Below are positions 1 through 9,200 of a stretch of DNA of 33,101 bases, in pieces (the first letter of the stretch is position 1; each line of letters begins with the position of its first letter). The position numbers and the translations under genes were made by a program. The stretch is from an uncultured Acidimicrobiales bacterium (GTDB taxonomy: Bacteria > Actinomycetota > Acidimicrobiia > Acidimicrobiales > SHLQ01): positions 1 through 33,101 of the forward strand of contig CALHXU010000241.1 of assembly GCA_938040365.1 (NCBI GenBank), written 5' to 3'. Below the pieces are notes generated by a model. That model saw only the letters and a program-made list of their open reading frames with translations, made no database searches and was not told the DNA's origin.

Positions 1-494
1 AGTGGGTCGACGAGAAACTCGAGCACCTCATCACCGAGCTGGCGGCGAACGAGGTCGCCAACAGACTGATCGGCAGCGATATCTGCGGTTCCGGCCGCAG
101 CGATGTCTGCGGTTCCGGCCGCAGCGATGATCGCGCCCTCAGGCGAAATGAGCCCGGTGGTTGCGAGGTCTTCGGTCGCGGGTACGCCCAAGACGTTGGG
201 CGGGAGCGGGTGCAGTCGGCCGTTGCGGAAGATGCGTGCGGACTGCGCTGATGGGCGGGTGAGCGAATCTCCGAGGCCGACTTCCTGCGCGAGAGAAATG
301 ACTTCTGGCCTTCGAGCGAGAAACGCGTCGGGACCGGTCGGGAAGATCGAGCCGTCGATCGACGTCTCGGCGATCTTGCCGCCGAGCCTCGAACTCGCTT
401 CGAACAGCACGACTGAATGGCCATCAGAGACGAGTTGATACGCCGCGCTGAGCCCGGTGATACCACCACCGATGACGCCAACTCGTGTGCTCAT
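1..494 (-). CDS. hemY: Protoporphyrinogen/coproporphyrinogen oxidase, HemY-type, N-terminal part (continues beyond window edge)
   Basis: Reverse-strand translation from ATG at 494: MSTRVGVIGGGITGLSAAYQLVSDGHSVVLFEASSRLGGKI, a GxGxxG FAD-binding N-terminus; 23 nt after the hemE stop. Confidence 0.85.
   Translation of the reverse strand, partial: MSTRVGVIGGGITGLSAAYQLVSDGHSVVLFEASSRLGGKIAETSIDGSIFPTGPDAFLARRPEVISLAQEVGLGDSLTRPSAQSARIFRNGRLHPLPPNVLGVPATEDLATTGLISPEGAIIAAAGTADIAAAGTADIAADQSVGDLVRRQLGDEVLEFLVDP
73..129 (-). repeat. 24-nt in-frame tandem duplication in hemY (plus a 9-nt partial third copy)
   Basis: gcagcgatatctgcggttccggcc (73-96) and gcagcgatgtctgcggttccggcc (97-120), one mismatch, then gcagcgatg; encodes AAAGTADIAAAGTADIAA. 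Confidence 0.9.
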
Positions 495-517
495 AGTCTC
501 GTCCGTAAGTTCACGCG

Positions 518-1549
518 TTACGGGCGGTACGCGTGGACCCGCTCGACAACTTTCTCGAGCTTTTCTGGTTCGGTCTCGGGTGTGACGCCGTGGCCGAGGT
601 TGAAGATATGGCCGGGATGTCCGTTGTTGCTCTCGAGGACCTTGTCGACTTCGGCTTCGACGACCTCCCAAGGTGCTCCAAGAATCGCCGGGTCGAGATT
701 GCCCTGCAGTGCACGATCGCTAGGAACCCGAGTTCGGGCTTCGCCGAGCGGGATACGCCAGTCGACGCCGACGACATCGGCTCCGGCATCTGCCATGAGT
801 CCCAATAGCTCGCCGGTGCCCACACCGAAATGAATCCGAGGCACGCCGGTAGCGCCGATCGCTTCGAGCACCTTCGCGCTCGAGGGCATCGCGTACCTTT
901 CGTAGTCGGCAGCGCTCAGTGAGCCCGCCCACGAGTCGAAGAGTTGGATGGCTTCAGCGCCGTGGTCGACCTGAGACTGCAGCGAGGCAATCGCGAGGTC
1001 GGCGAGTCGGTCGGTGAGCGCGAACCAGAGGTCGGGACGAGCTTTCATCATGACCTTGGTGTTGTGATAGGTCCGAGATGGGCGTCCTTCGACGAGGTAG
1101 CTCGCCACGGTAAAGGGCGCACCAGCAAAGCCAATGAGTGGGATATCGAGTTCGGCTACGAGGTTGTCGATGGTCTCTAAGACGTAGGGAGTGTCGGCTT
1201 CGGCATCGAGTGGCCGGAGCCGGGTCAGGTCATCGGAACTTCGAAACGGTTGTTCGACGACAGGGCCAACACCAGGCAGGACATCTAGGCCAAATCCAAT
1301 CGCGTGTGCCGGAGTCACAATGTCGGAGTACAAGATCGCCGCATCCACGCCATACCGGCGGATTGGTTGCAGCGTGATCTCGGTTGCGAGGTCGGGGTTC
1401 GCAATTGCGTCGTTGATGCTGCCGGGACCGCGGATCTCTCGGTACTCGGGCAAGGACCGGCCTGCCTGGCGCATAAACCACACGGGCGTGACCTCGTGGG
1501 GTTCGCTTCGGCAGGCGGCGAGAAAGCAGGAATCGGGTTTCGAAGTCAC
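518..1549 (-). CDS. hemE: Uroporphyrinogen decarboxylase
   Basis: 343 aa; PVWFMRQAGRSLPEYRE and GFAGAPFTVASYLVEG motifs, NLGHGVTPETEPE C-terminus. Confidence 0.97.
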   Translation of the reverse strand: MTSKPDSCFLAACRSEPHEVTPVWFMRQAGRSLPEYREIRGPGSINDAIANPDLATEITLQPIRRYGVDAAILYSDIVTPAHAIGFGLDVLPGVGPVVEQPFRSSDDLTRLRPLDAEADTPYVLETIDNLVAELDIPLIGFAGAPFTVASYLVEGRPSRTYHNTKVMMKARPDLWFALTDRLADLAIASLQSQVDHGAEAIQLFDSWAGSLSAADYERYAMPSSAKVLEAIGATGVPRIHFGVGTGELLGLMADAGADVVGVDWRIPLGEARTRVPSDRALQGNLDPAILGAPWEVVEAEVDKVLESNNGHPGHIFNLGHGVTPETEPEKLEKVVERVHAYRP

Positions 1550-1604
1550 TCGCTTAGCGTACGAGATTGTCCCACCGCTGGAACGGCCGGACCCGAGATA
1601 GGAT

Positions 1605-3749
1605 TTGAAGTCCCTTTTTGAGCATTGCGAGGCAACAATTCACCCCGAACTCGAAGCCGAACAGAAGTACCTAGATTTCGCGCACGGATGTCTTGATGAG
1701 TCACGTGAGATGGCTCGCAAGTTGTCCGATTCGCTTGAAGTTGGCGCGGGTGGCACGAACCAAGCTCGGTTCGAACGCGAAGCGTTCACCGAGAACATCG
1801 TCGACCGTCTACAACAGCTCGACATTGGTGACGCGTCGTTGATCTTTGGCCGGATCGACCACGGCGGCGAGTACGACGACACGCTCTATATCGGTCGGGT
1901 TGGTGTGTGGGACCGCCAGCAAGATCCTGTGGTCGTCGATTGGCGCGCGCCGGCGAGCGAGCCGTTCTATCGGGCGACCGGTGGCGACTCGTTTGGCCTG
2001 GAACGGCGACGCCACTTTACGACTCGTGGCAAGACCCTGCTCGATATCGACGATGAACTCTTCGGCGACCTCAGCCGCCTCGACGCCGCGGGGGTCGACG
2101 GCCAAGGCGGTGTGGATGAGGTGGACGGCGCTTCGAGCGGGCGCAGAAAGATTCAAGGCCACGGCGCGCTCATCACCGCGCTCGAAACCGCTCGCACGGG
2201 ACGCCTCGGCGACATCGTGGCCACGATCCAAGGCGAACAAGACGAGATCATCCGGTCTCGCCTGCAGGGCTTGCTCGTCGTGCAAGGTGGCCCGGGTACC
2301 GGAAAGACCGTTGTCGCGCTGCACCGCGCTGCGTACCTGCTTTACTCGCACCGCTTCCCGCTCCAAGACCAAGGTGTGCTGGTCCTCGGCCCGAACCGGT
2401 TGTTCTTGGCCTACATCGAACAAGTCCTTCCCAGCCTCGGTGAAGCCGGTGTGCGCTTGGCGGTGCTTAGCGATCTCGTAACGCCGAAGGTCCGGACCGA
2501 TCGCCTCGGGTCCGAAGCCGCAGCCGCGGTGAAGGGTGGGCTCGACATGGTCGAGTTGATCCGTCGGGCGGTGCGCCAGCGACAGAACAGGCTGCGAACT
2601 GACTTGGTCGTGGGGTTTGGGTTGCAAAACCTCCGCTTGACCGTGTTCGAGAGCGAGCAGATCATTTCCGAGGCCCGTCGCCGCTTCCGCACGCACAACG
2701 CTGCACGGAAGTTCGTCGAGAACGAAGTATTTGCAACGCTCGCAAATAGTGGGCGAGAAGAGGTCGACCCAGGAGTCCTGCGTGATCGCATTCGTTGGAC
2801 CTACCCAATTCGCGAGACGCTCGAGTGGATGTGGCCCGTGCTCACGCCAGCCCAGCTCTTGCACGATCTGTTCCGCAGCCCTTCTCTTCTCGAGGCTGCT
2901 GGGCGAAACCTCTTCACCGTGGAGCAACTCGCCACGCTTCGCCATACGAGCGAGGTTCATGTCGATGCGCTCGTATGGACCTTCGACGATGCGCCGCTGC
3001 TCGACGAAGCTCGGGCGCACCTCGGCGCGCGGCCAGGTAGAAGGCAGGTCGACGAGGTCCGAACGTATGGTCACATCGTGATCGACGAAGCCCAAGATCT
3101 CGCGCCCATGGCGCTGCGGATGATCTCGCGTCGATCGCTCAACGGGTCGATGACGGTGGTCGGCGACCTCGCGCAGTCGACGGGTTCGTGGGCTCGCGAT
3201 TCGTGGGACGATGTTATTGCTCAGCTTCCCTCGAACGTGAAGCATGGGCCGATCCGCAAAGAACTCACCACTGGCTACCGAATACCGGCTCCTGCTATGG
3301 CGTTGGCGGCAAAGGTGCTCACCGAGGCTGCTCCGGGCCTCGAACCTCCGGTGGCGATTCGCGATGAGGGAACCGCACCGATCATCACCAAGGTTGACGA
3401 CGTTGTAGCAGCGCTACCCGACGCGATCCGCAAAGAGCTCGCCGAGATTGGTCAGGGCAATGTCGCGGTCGTCGTGCCGCGTTTGCTCGTCGAACCACTG
3501 ACCGCAGCGCTCGAGCGCGCCCAAGTCGATTTCGGTCGAGCCAGCAGGTCCGGTCTCGACCGCCAAGTAGCGGTCGTCCCGGTGCAGCTGGTCAAGGGGC
3601 TCGAAGTCGATGCTGTGCTGGTGGTCGAACCATCACGAATCGTTTCTGAAGAGCGCCAAGGTATGCGTGCGCTGTACGTAGCGCTCACAAGAGCGACAAA
3701 GCGGGTCGGCATTGTGCATGCCGACCCGCTTCCTCGCGTACTTCTCTAG
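1605..3749 (+). CDS. helD: HelD/HelR-like UvrD-family helicase (RNA polymerase recycling ATPase); TTG start uncertain
   Basis: 714 aa; N-terminal HPELEAEQKYLDFAHGCLDES, Walker A VVQGGPGTGKTVVALHRAAYLLY, DEAQDLAPMALRMI, C-terminal ALYVALTRATKRVGIVH. Confidence 0.85.
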   Translation: MKSLFEHCEATIHPELEAEQKYLDFAHGCLDESREMARKLSDSLEVGAGGTNQARFEREAFTENIVDRLQQLDIGDASLIFGRIDHGGEYDDTLYIGRVGVWDRQQDPVVVDWRAPASEPFYRATGGDSFGLERRRHFTTRGKTLLDIDDELFGDLSRLDAAGVDGQGGVDEVDGASSGRRKIQGHGALITALETARTGRLGDIVATIQGEQDEIIRSRLQGLLVVQGGPGTGKTVVALHRAAYLLYSHRFPLQDQGVLVLGPNRLFLAYIEQVLPSLGEAGVRLAVLSDLVTPKVRTDRLGSEAAAAVKGGLDMVELIRRAVRQRQNRLRTDLVVGFGLQNLRLTVFESEQIISEARRRFRTHNAARKFVENEVFATLANSGREEVDPGVLRDRIRWTYPIRETLEWMWPVLTPAQLLHDLFRSPSLLEAAGRNLFTVEQLATLRHTSEVHVDALVWTFDDAPLLDEARAHLGARPGRRQVDEVRTYGHIVIDEAQDLAPMALRMISRRSLNGSMTVVGDLAQSTGSWARDSWDDVIAQLPSNVKHGPIRKELTTGYRIPAPAMALAAKVLTEAAPGLEPPVAIRDEGTAPIITKVDDVVAALPDAIRKELAEIGQGNVAVVVPRLLVEPLTAALERAQVDFGRASRSGLDRQVAVVPVQLVKGLEVDAVLVVEPSRIVSEERQGMRALYVALTRATKRVGIVHADPLPRVLL

Positions 3750-3817
3750 GTTGTAGGTAATCGCACATGACCCGAAGGTGGCCGAGTGCGACTGCCTGCT
3801 GTGATTGCCTCGTGTGA

Positions 3818-6046
3818 CTACTCGGTCAGCGTTGGTGCTGTCGAGATTTCGAGGTTTGTTGGGTACGGCGAATCGAAGACGGGTCGTCCATTCGCAATGG
3901 CCGAGTCGGCATCGAGCGTGAGCGACACCGAAGGTGGGTTTGGCGAGATGTCGTTCAATCCCGTGAGATCGAGGACACCATCGGTTGCGAGTAGGTCGAC
4001 GGTCGTCGCTCCACCGATAGGGAATGCCGTTCCGTCTGGAAGCGTGATCGTTGCTTCGAGCAGTGTCACGTCGGCGAGAAGTCCTGCTGGGAGGGTGACG
4101 GCGCCCCAGCGAGAACCAGCGTTCTCGTCTTCACAATCACATGGAATGATGTCGGTCGTGATTTGCACGTCGACGCACGGGCCGAATCCGACAGGGTTGA
4201 AGGAGAAGAACACGGCCTTGTGACCAAGCCCGAGCACGCAACGGTCCGAGATCTGGTTGAATCCGTACGGAAATGCGTCGCCAGCTGAGGTGAATGGGTT
4301 GTTGGTGACAATCGAGTCCCCTGCACCATCTGTGCATGGTCCGCCGTCGGCTCCTCCGGCGTTCCAGTTCCAGCAGCCGACTCGGTTGGAGTCTCCGCCG
4401 GCGAAGAACGTGCGTTGATTGTTCCACGTGTAGGCGTCGCCACCGTAGGAACCACCGTTGAGTCCGGCGAAACCATTGCCCAGACCACTGAGTGAGTGGG
4501 CGCTTCCTGCACTCCAATCAACGCAGACGTTGTTTCCGGTCTGGATGTCCAGCACGCAAACACCGTTCGGTGTGTTTTGCGATGGATTCGAATTGTTGGG
4601 GGCGTAGCGGGTGAAGGTCAGGTTGTTGCCGACACCGTTGGCGAGGCTAGGCGCAAAGTGTTGACCACAGTGCGACACCACACCCGAGGCGTTCGAGAGG
4701 TCGAGGCAGCTGAATTGCACACCGGTGGCAGTGTCTTGGGTGACGATTAGCGTCGAACCGTTCTGCTCGCCATTTGCGATGTACGTGTCATTACTCTCGC
4801 CAGCGCCAGGGAAGAACGGTGGGAGTCTGGACGTATCTGCTCCGGGAACGGCGTGTGGCCCTGAGTTGGGTCCACAGAGCTGAAGGTCGAGGGTTGCACA
4901 TGCAACTTCGCCGTGTTGGGAGATGACGTAAAGACGGTTCTGGTACTCGAACGGACCATGACCGTGAATCCACGCTGGTTGGGTCACTGCGGGCGACGAG
5001 TTCCAGAGAGCGATGAACTCGTTGCTGCAGTAGTCCCTCGACTGTGGATCAAAGCAGGCAATGCCAAGTGCTCCAGCACCTGGCCTGCGAGCAGCGAAGT
5101 AGATCTTGCCGTCGTCTGCCTGGAATTCGATTGGACGGTTGCCGGTCTGATAGCGGAGTTGCCATCCGTCATCGGCCGTGTTGCCTCCTGGGCAAGGGTC
5201 GCCCAAGTTGCCGTCGGGTCCGTTGTCGAGCAGGCGGCAGAGGATTTCACCCTTGTCGCTACCATTCGAGTGGTGGTTTACCGCCCACGCTTCATCGAAG
5301 ATTCCATCGTCGTCACGGTCATAGAGCAATGGTCCGTAGCCATCACCATTACCGGTGCCGGCAAAGCCAACGAACGGCGGGTTCAAGATGATCTCGTTGT
5401 CGCAAACAGCGCCGCAGTTCGAAAGCAGCGACTGGGCGCTGCGTTCGATTTCAGGAGCGTCGCGAAGGATGTTCGAGAAGTACTGCTCACCCTCGCGGGT
5501 GATGCTCACGTCGATGAAGCGAACAAAGGTTGGGTTGTTGTTCAGGCCGGTGCCCGACTCGGCGAAGCCACGGGTGATCGTGATGACCGAGCCATCATCG
5601 GCGGTAAGCGTCGCGGTCGAAATGTGATCCGCGTTTCCAGGAATTGGCGGCGTTGGGTTTGGAACAGCGGCGAAGACGAATGCAGGAGGTGAACTAAAGA
5701 CGAGACCGCTGGTCTCGAGGAGTGCCTGCACCTGTGCGACCGCCTCTTGGAACGATTGCGCCTCGACGGCCTGCTGTTGTGCGGGCGTGAGGTCGGTCCA
5801 GCGAGTGGCCCCCAGTGACGCGAACTGGGCCTTGCTTGTGCGGTCGAACGTCGCAATGCCATTGAGTGAGCCAACGTCGGCAGCGCGCTGCTGCTCTTCG
5901 GTCTGGCGATACCACGCCCCAAGGTCGGTGGAGAACGCCGCAATAAAGAGCATGAGGAGCATCACGAGGGCGGTGAGCACGAGGATTGCGCCGCGTTCTT
6001 GTTCAGAACGGTCAATCCGGGCACGGAGGTCGGCAAAATAGTTCAC
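3818..6046 (-). CDS. TadE/TadG-like membrane-anchored secreted protein with Cys-rich repeat (putative beta-propeller) ectodomain
   Basis: Likely GTG start at 6046 (VNYFADLRARIDRSEQERGAILVLTALVMLLMLFIAAFSTDLGAWYRQTEEQQRAADVGSLNG), a typical TadG-like N-terminal anchor; the ORF-track start at 6319 would overlap lhr. Confidence 0.75.
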   Translation of the reverse strand: MNYFADLRARIDRSEQERGAILVLTALVMLLMLFIAAFSTDLGAWYRQTEEQQRAADVGSLNGIATFDRTSKAQFASLGATRWTDLTPAQQQAVEAQSFQEAVAQVQALLETSGLVFSSPPAFVFAAVPNPTPPIPGNADHISTATLTADDGSVITITRGFAESGTGLNNNPTFVRFIDVSITREGEQYFSNILRDAPEIERSAQSLLSNCGAVCDNEIILNPPFVGFAGTGNGDGYGPLLYDRDDDGIFDEAWAVNHHSNGSDKGEILCRLLDNGPDGNLGDPCPGGNTADDGWQLRYQTGNRPIEFQADDGKIYFAARRPGAGALGIACFDPQSRDYCSNEFIALWNSSPAVTQPAWIHGHGPFEYQNRLYVISQHGEVACATLDLQLCGPNSGPHAVPGADTSRLPPFFPGAGESNDTYIANGEQNGSTLIVTQDTATGVQFSCLDLSNASGVVSHCGQHFAPSLANGVGNNLTFTRYAPNNSNPSQNTPNGVCVLDIQTGNNVCVDWSAGSAHSLSGLGNGFAGLNGGSYGGDAYTWNNQRTFFAGGDSNRVGCWNWNAGGADGGPCTDGAGDSIVTNNPFTSAGDAFPYGFNQISDRCVLGLGHKAVFFSFNPVGFGPCVDVQITTDIIPCDCEDENAGSRWGAVTLPAGLLADVTLLEATITLPDGTAFPIGGATTVDLLATDGVLDLTGLNDISPNPPSVSLTLDADSAIANGRPVFDSPYPTNLEISTAPTLTE

Positions 6047-6080
6047 AGTGTGTCTACGGCACTTTCGTGCCCGAACTGTG
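6044..6080 (-). promoter_or_regulatory. Hairpin over the start codon of the TadG-like gene (GNRA tetraloop)
   Basis: mRNA sense CACAGU-UCG-GGCAC-GAAA-GUGCC-GUAGACAC-ACUGUG; the final GUG is the proposed start codon. Confidence 0.5.
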
Positions 6081-6217
6081 TAGGCAAAAAGTACCGAAAC
6101 ACCGGACTTCGCGTGACACTTGTCTCTCAAGGGGAAACTTCGCAGCGTTTCAGCCACTTTCCTCTGCTTGAAGCGCTCGATCTGAGAGAAGTTCCTCAGC
6201 CAAAGTATGTTTTCGGA

Positions 6218-9200
6218 GTGTCGCACCCATCGCTTGAGGAATTTTCTGCGCCAGTACGCGCGTGGTTCGAGACCTCGTTTCCCGAGCCGACGCCGCCGCA
6301 ACGTCTCGGCTGGCCTCATATCGCTACCGGAGCGAACAGCCTGATCGTGTCGCCGACCGGGTCGGGTAAGACGCTTTCAGCGTTCCTGTTCGGCATCGAC
6401 AAGCTGATGACGAGCCCCGTGCCCGAACGCGAGTCGCGGACTCGGTTGCTCTACATTTCGCCGTTGCGGGCGCTGGCGGTCGACGTCGAAAAAAACCTTC
6501 GCTCACCGCTTCGTGGAATCACGCTTGCAGCCGAGCGGCTCGGCACCGAAATCCACATCCCAACCGTTGGCATGCGCACTGGTGATACCCCAGCTGACGA
6601 GCGCCGAAAGCTCGTTCGTAACCCGCCCGACCTACTCATTACAACTCCCGAATCGCTCTACCTGATGTTGACATCGGCGGCGAAGGAAACGCTGCGGAGC
6701 GTCGATGCGGTCATCATCGACGAGATTCATTCGGTGGCGGGCACAAAGCGCGGCGCCCATCTCGCGTTGACAATGGAGCGACTCGAACATCTCGTGGGCC
6801 GGCCGGTGCAACGGATCGGCCTGTCTGCAACGCAGCGACCGCTCGATGAAATCTCGCGCTTTTTGGGCGGCCGCTCGGCCGTCGATGGCGTCCACACGTG
6901 GCGCCCGGTCGAGATCATCGATGCGGGCGCCGACCCAAACATGGACATCGAAGTCATCGTTCCGATCGAGGACATGGCAGAGCTTGGCAAGGTCACCGAC
7001 GAACCAATGTCGGGACCAGCATCGGCGGGCCCGCAGCGCACGAGCATCTGGCCGTCGGTTCACCCCCGGATTCTCGATCAGATCAAGGAGCACAATTCGT
7101 CGATCGTCTTTGTGAATTCGCGCCGACTGGCCGAACGTTTGGCTGGCCGGCTCAACGAGATGTGGGACGAAGAAGACGAGCTGGCCGCCGAAGCCGACGA
7201 CGAAGGAGTGGCCGAAACCGAGCAGTTTCAGCGCATTCGGGCCCATCACGGCTCGTTGTCGAAGGTTCGCCGCCTCGACATCGAAGATCAGCTCAAGCGG
7301 GGGGCGATTCGGGCCATCGTTGCCACGAGCTCGCTCGAACTCGGCATCGACATGGGGGCGGTCGACCTCGTCATCCAAGTCGAGTCACCCGGCTCGGTGA
7401 GCCGCGGGCTACAGCGGGTTGGTCGCGCTGGCCACCAAGTGGGCGCGAAGTCGATCGGCAAGGTGTTCCCAAAGCACCGATCTGATCTGCTCGAGACAGC
7501 GGTGGTCGTCGACCGGATGTACCAGGGCGAGATCGAAGAGACCCGATACCCACGCAACCCGCTCGACGTTTTGGCCCAGCAGATCGTTGCGATGACGGCG
7601 CTCGAAGACTGGGAACTCGACGAGCTCGTGGCGACGATTCGAAGCTCGGCGAACTTCTCGGAGCTCTCCGACGAAGTATTCGAAGGCGTTCTCGACCTGC
7701 TGTCTGGGCGCTACCCGTCAGAAGAGTTCAAGGAGCTTCGGCCACGGGTGGTGTGGGATCGCGTTGCCGGAACGATTCGAAGTCGCAAAGGTGCGCAGCG
7801 CCTCGCGGTCACAAACGCGGGAACCATTCCCGACCGTGGCCTGTACGGCGTGTTCTTGCCCGACGGTACGCGGGTGGGTGAACTCGACGAGGAGATGGTC
7901 TATGAGTCTCGGCCAGGCGAAACGTTCTTGCTCGGAGCCTCGACCTGGCGCATCGAAGACATCACCTTCGAACGCGTCGTCGTCACGCCCGCACCTGGCG
8001 AACCCGGAAAGATGCCCTTCTGGCATGGCGATGGTCCTGGGCGCCCAATCGAACTGGGTCGTGCGATGGGCGCATTCATTCGCGAGATCCAAGATGGCGA
8101 TACGAATGCCGCCACCGAACGGTTGGTGAAACGGCACGGCCTCGATCCGCTCGCTGCCGGAAACGTTCTCAATTACATTTCCGACCAACGCGAATCGACC
8201 GGCGTTGTACCCGACGATCAAACGATCGTGGTCGAACGGTTCCGCGACGAGATCGGCGACTGGCGAGTTTGCCTCCTGTCGCCATTTGGCGCCCAAGTAC
8301 ACGCGCCGTGGGGAATGGCATTGCGGGCACAACTCGCCGAACGATGGGGGATGGACGTCGAGATGATGTGGGCCGACGACGGCATCGTCATCCGCCTACC
8401 CGAAGCGACCGAAGAGGTCTCGCTCGATGACCTCATGATCGACCCGAACGAGATCGACGAACGGGTCGTGGCAGAACTACCCGGAAGCGCGCTGTTTGCG
8501 AGTCGTTTCCGTGAGTGCGCTGGCCGATCGCTTCTGCTGCCGCGCCGCCGGCCAGACCAACGAACGCCGCTGTGGCAACAGCGTCAGCGGGCCGCAGATC
8601 TTTTGGCGGTTGCGGCGAAGTATCCGAGCTTTCCCATCCTTCTCGAAGCAACCCGAGAATGCTTGAACGATGTGTTCGATGTCCCTGCGTTGCGCACGGT
8701 CTTGCAGGGATTGTCCGAACGGTCGATTCGTATGGTTCCGGTCGAGACGTCGAAAGCGTCGCCGTTTGCCCAATCGCTTTTGTTCGGTTGGATCGCCGTC
8801 TACATGTACGAAGGCGACGCGCCCCTAGCCGAACGTCGGGCTGCAGCGCTGTCGTTGGACCGAGAGCTGCTACGTGACCTTCTCGGCGCCGAAGAGCTGC
8901 GCGAGCTGCTCGACCCCGGCGTGCTTTCCGATCTCGAACTCGAACTGCAACGCCTCGTCGACGGCCGCCGCGCTCGAGATGGGGACGAGCTGCACGACCT
9001 CTTGCGAATCCTCGGACCGCTCGACCGATTCGAGATCGACGCGCGCTGCACCGAAGACGTCGACATCGACAGCACCCTCGCGCAACTGGCGAACGACCTT
9101 CGCGTCATCGAGGTCGGCATTGGTAACGATCGCCGGTTCTGTGCATCTGAAGATGCTGGTCGGTTGCGCGATGCCTTCGGCGTGTCCGTGCCCATTGGTC

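Noticed and set aside
1809-3245. 478-aa antisense ORF opposite helD
   Set aside because: High-GC shadow ORF; the HelD frame has clear motifs and this one shows none.
5999-6217. N-terminal extension of lhr from TTG 5999, and of the TadG-like ORF up to 6319
   Set aside because: The extensions overlap each other, lack family-like sequence and contain Cys/Arg-rich non-coding-like residues. GTG 6218 and GTG 6046 leave a plausible divergent promoter region.
6047-6217. c-di-GMP (GEMM) riboswitch in the TadG-like leader
   Set aside because: Fragments such as CACGCGAAGUCCGG are superficially similar, but the conserved GEMM core and receptor elements are absent.
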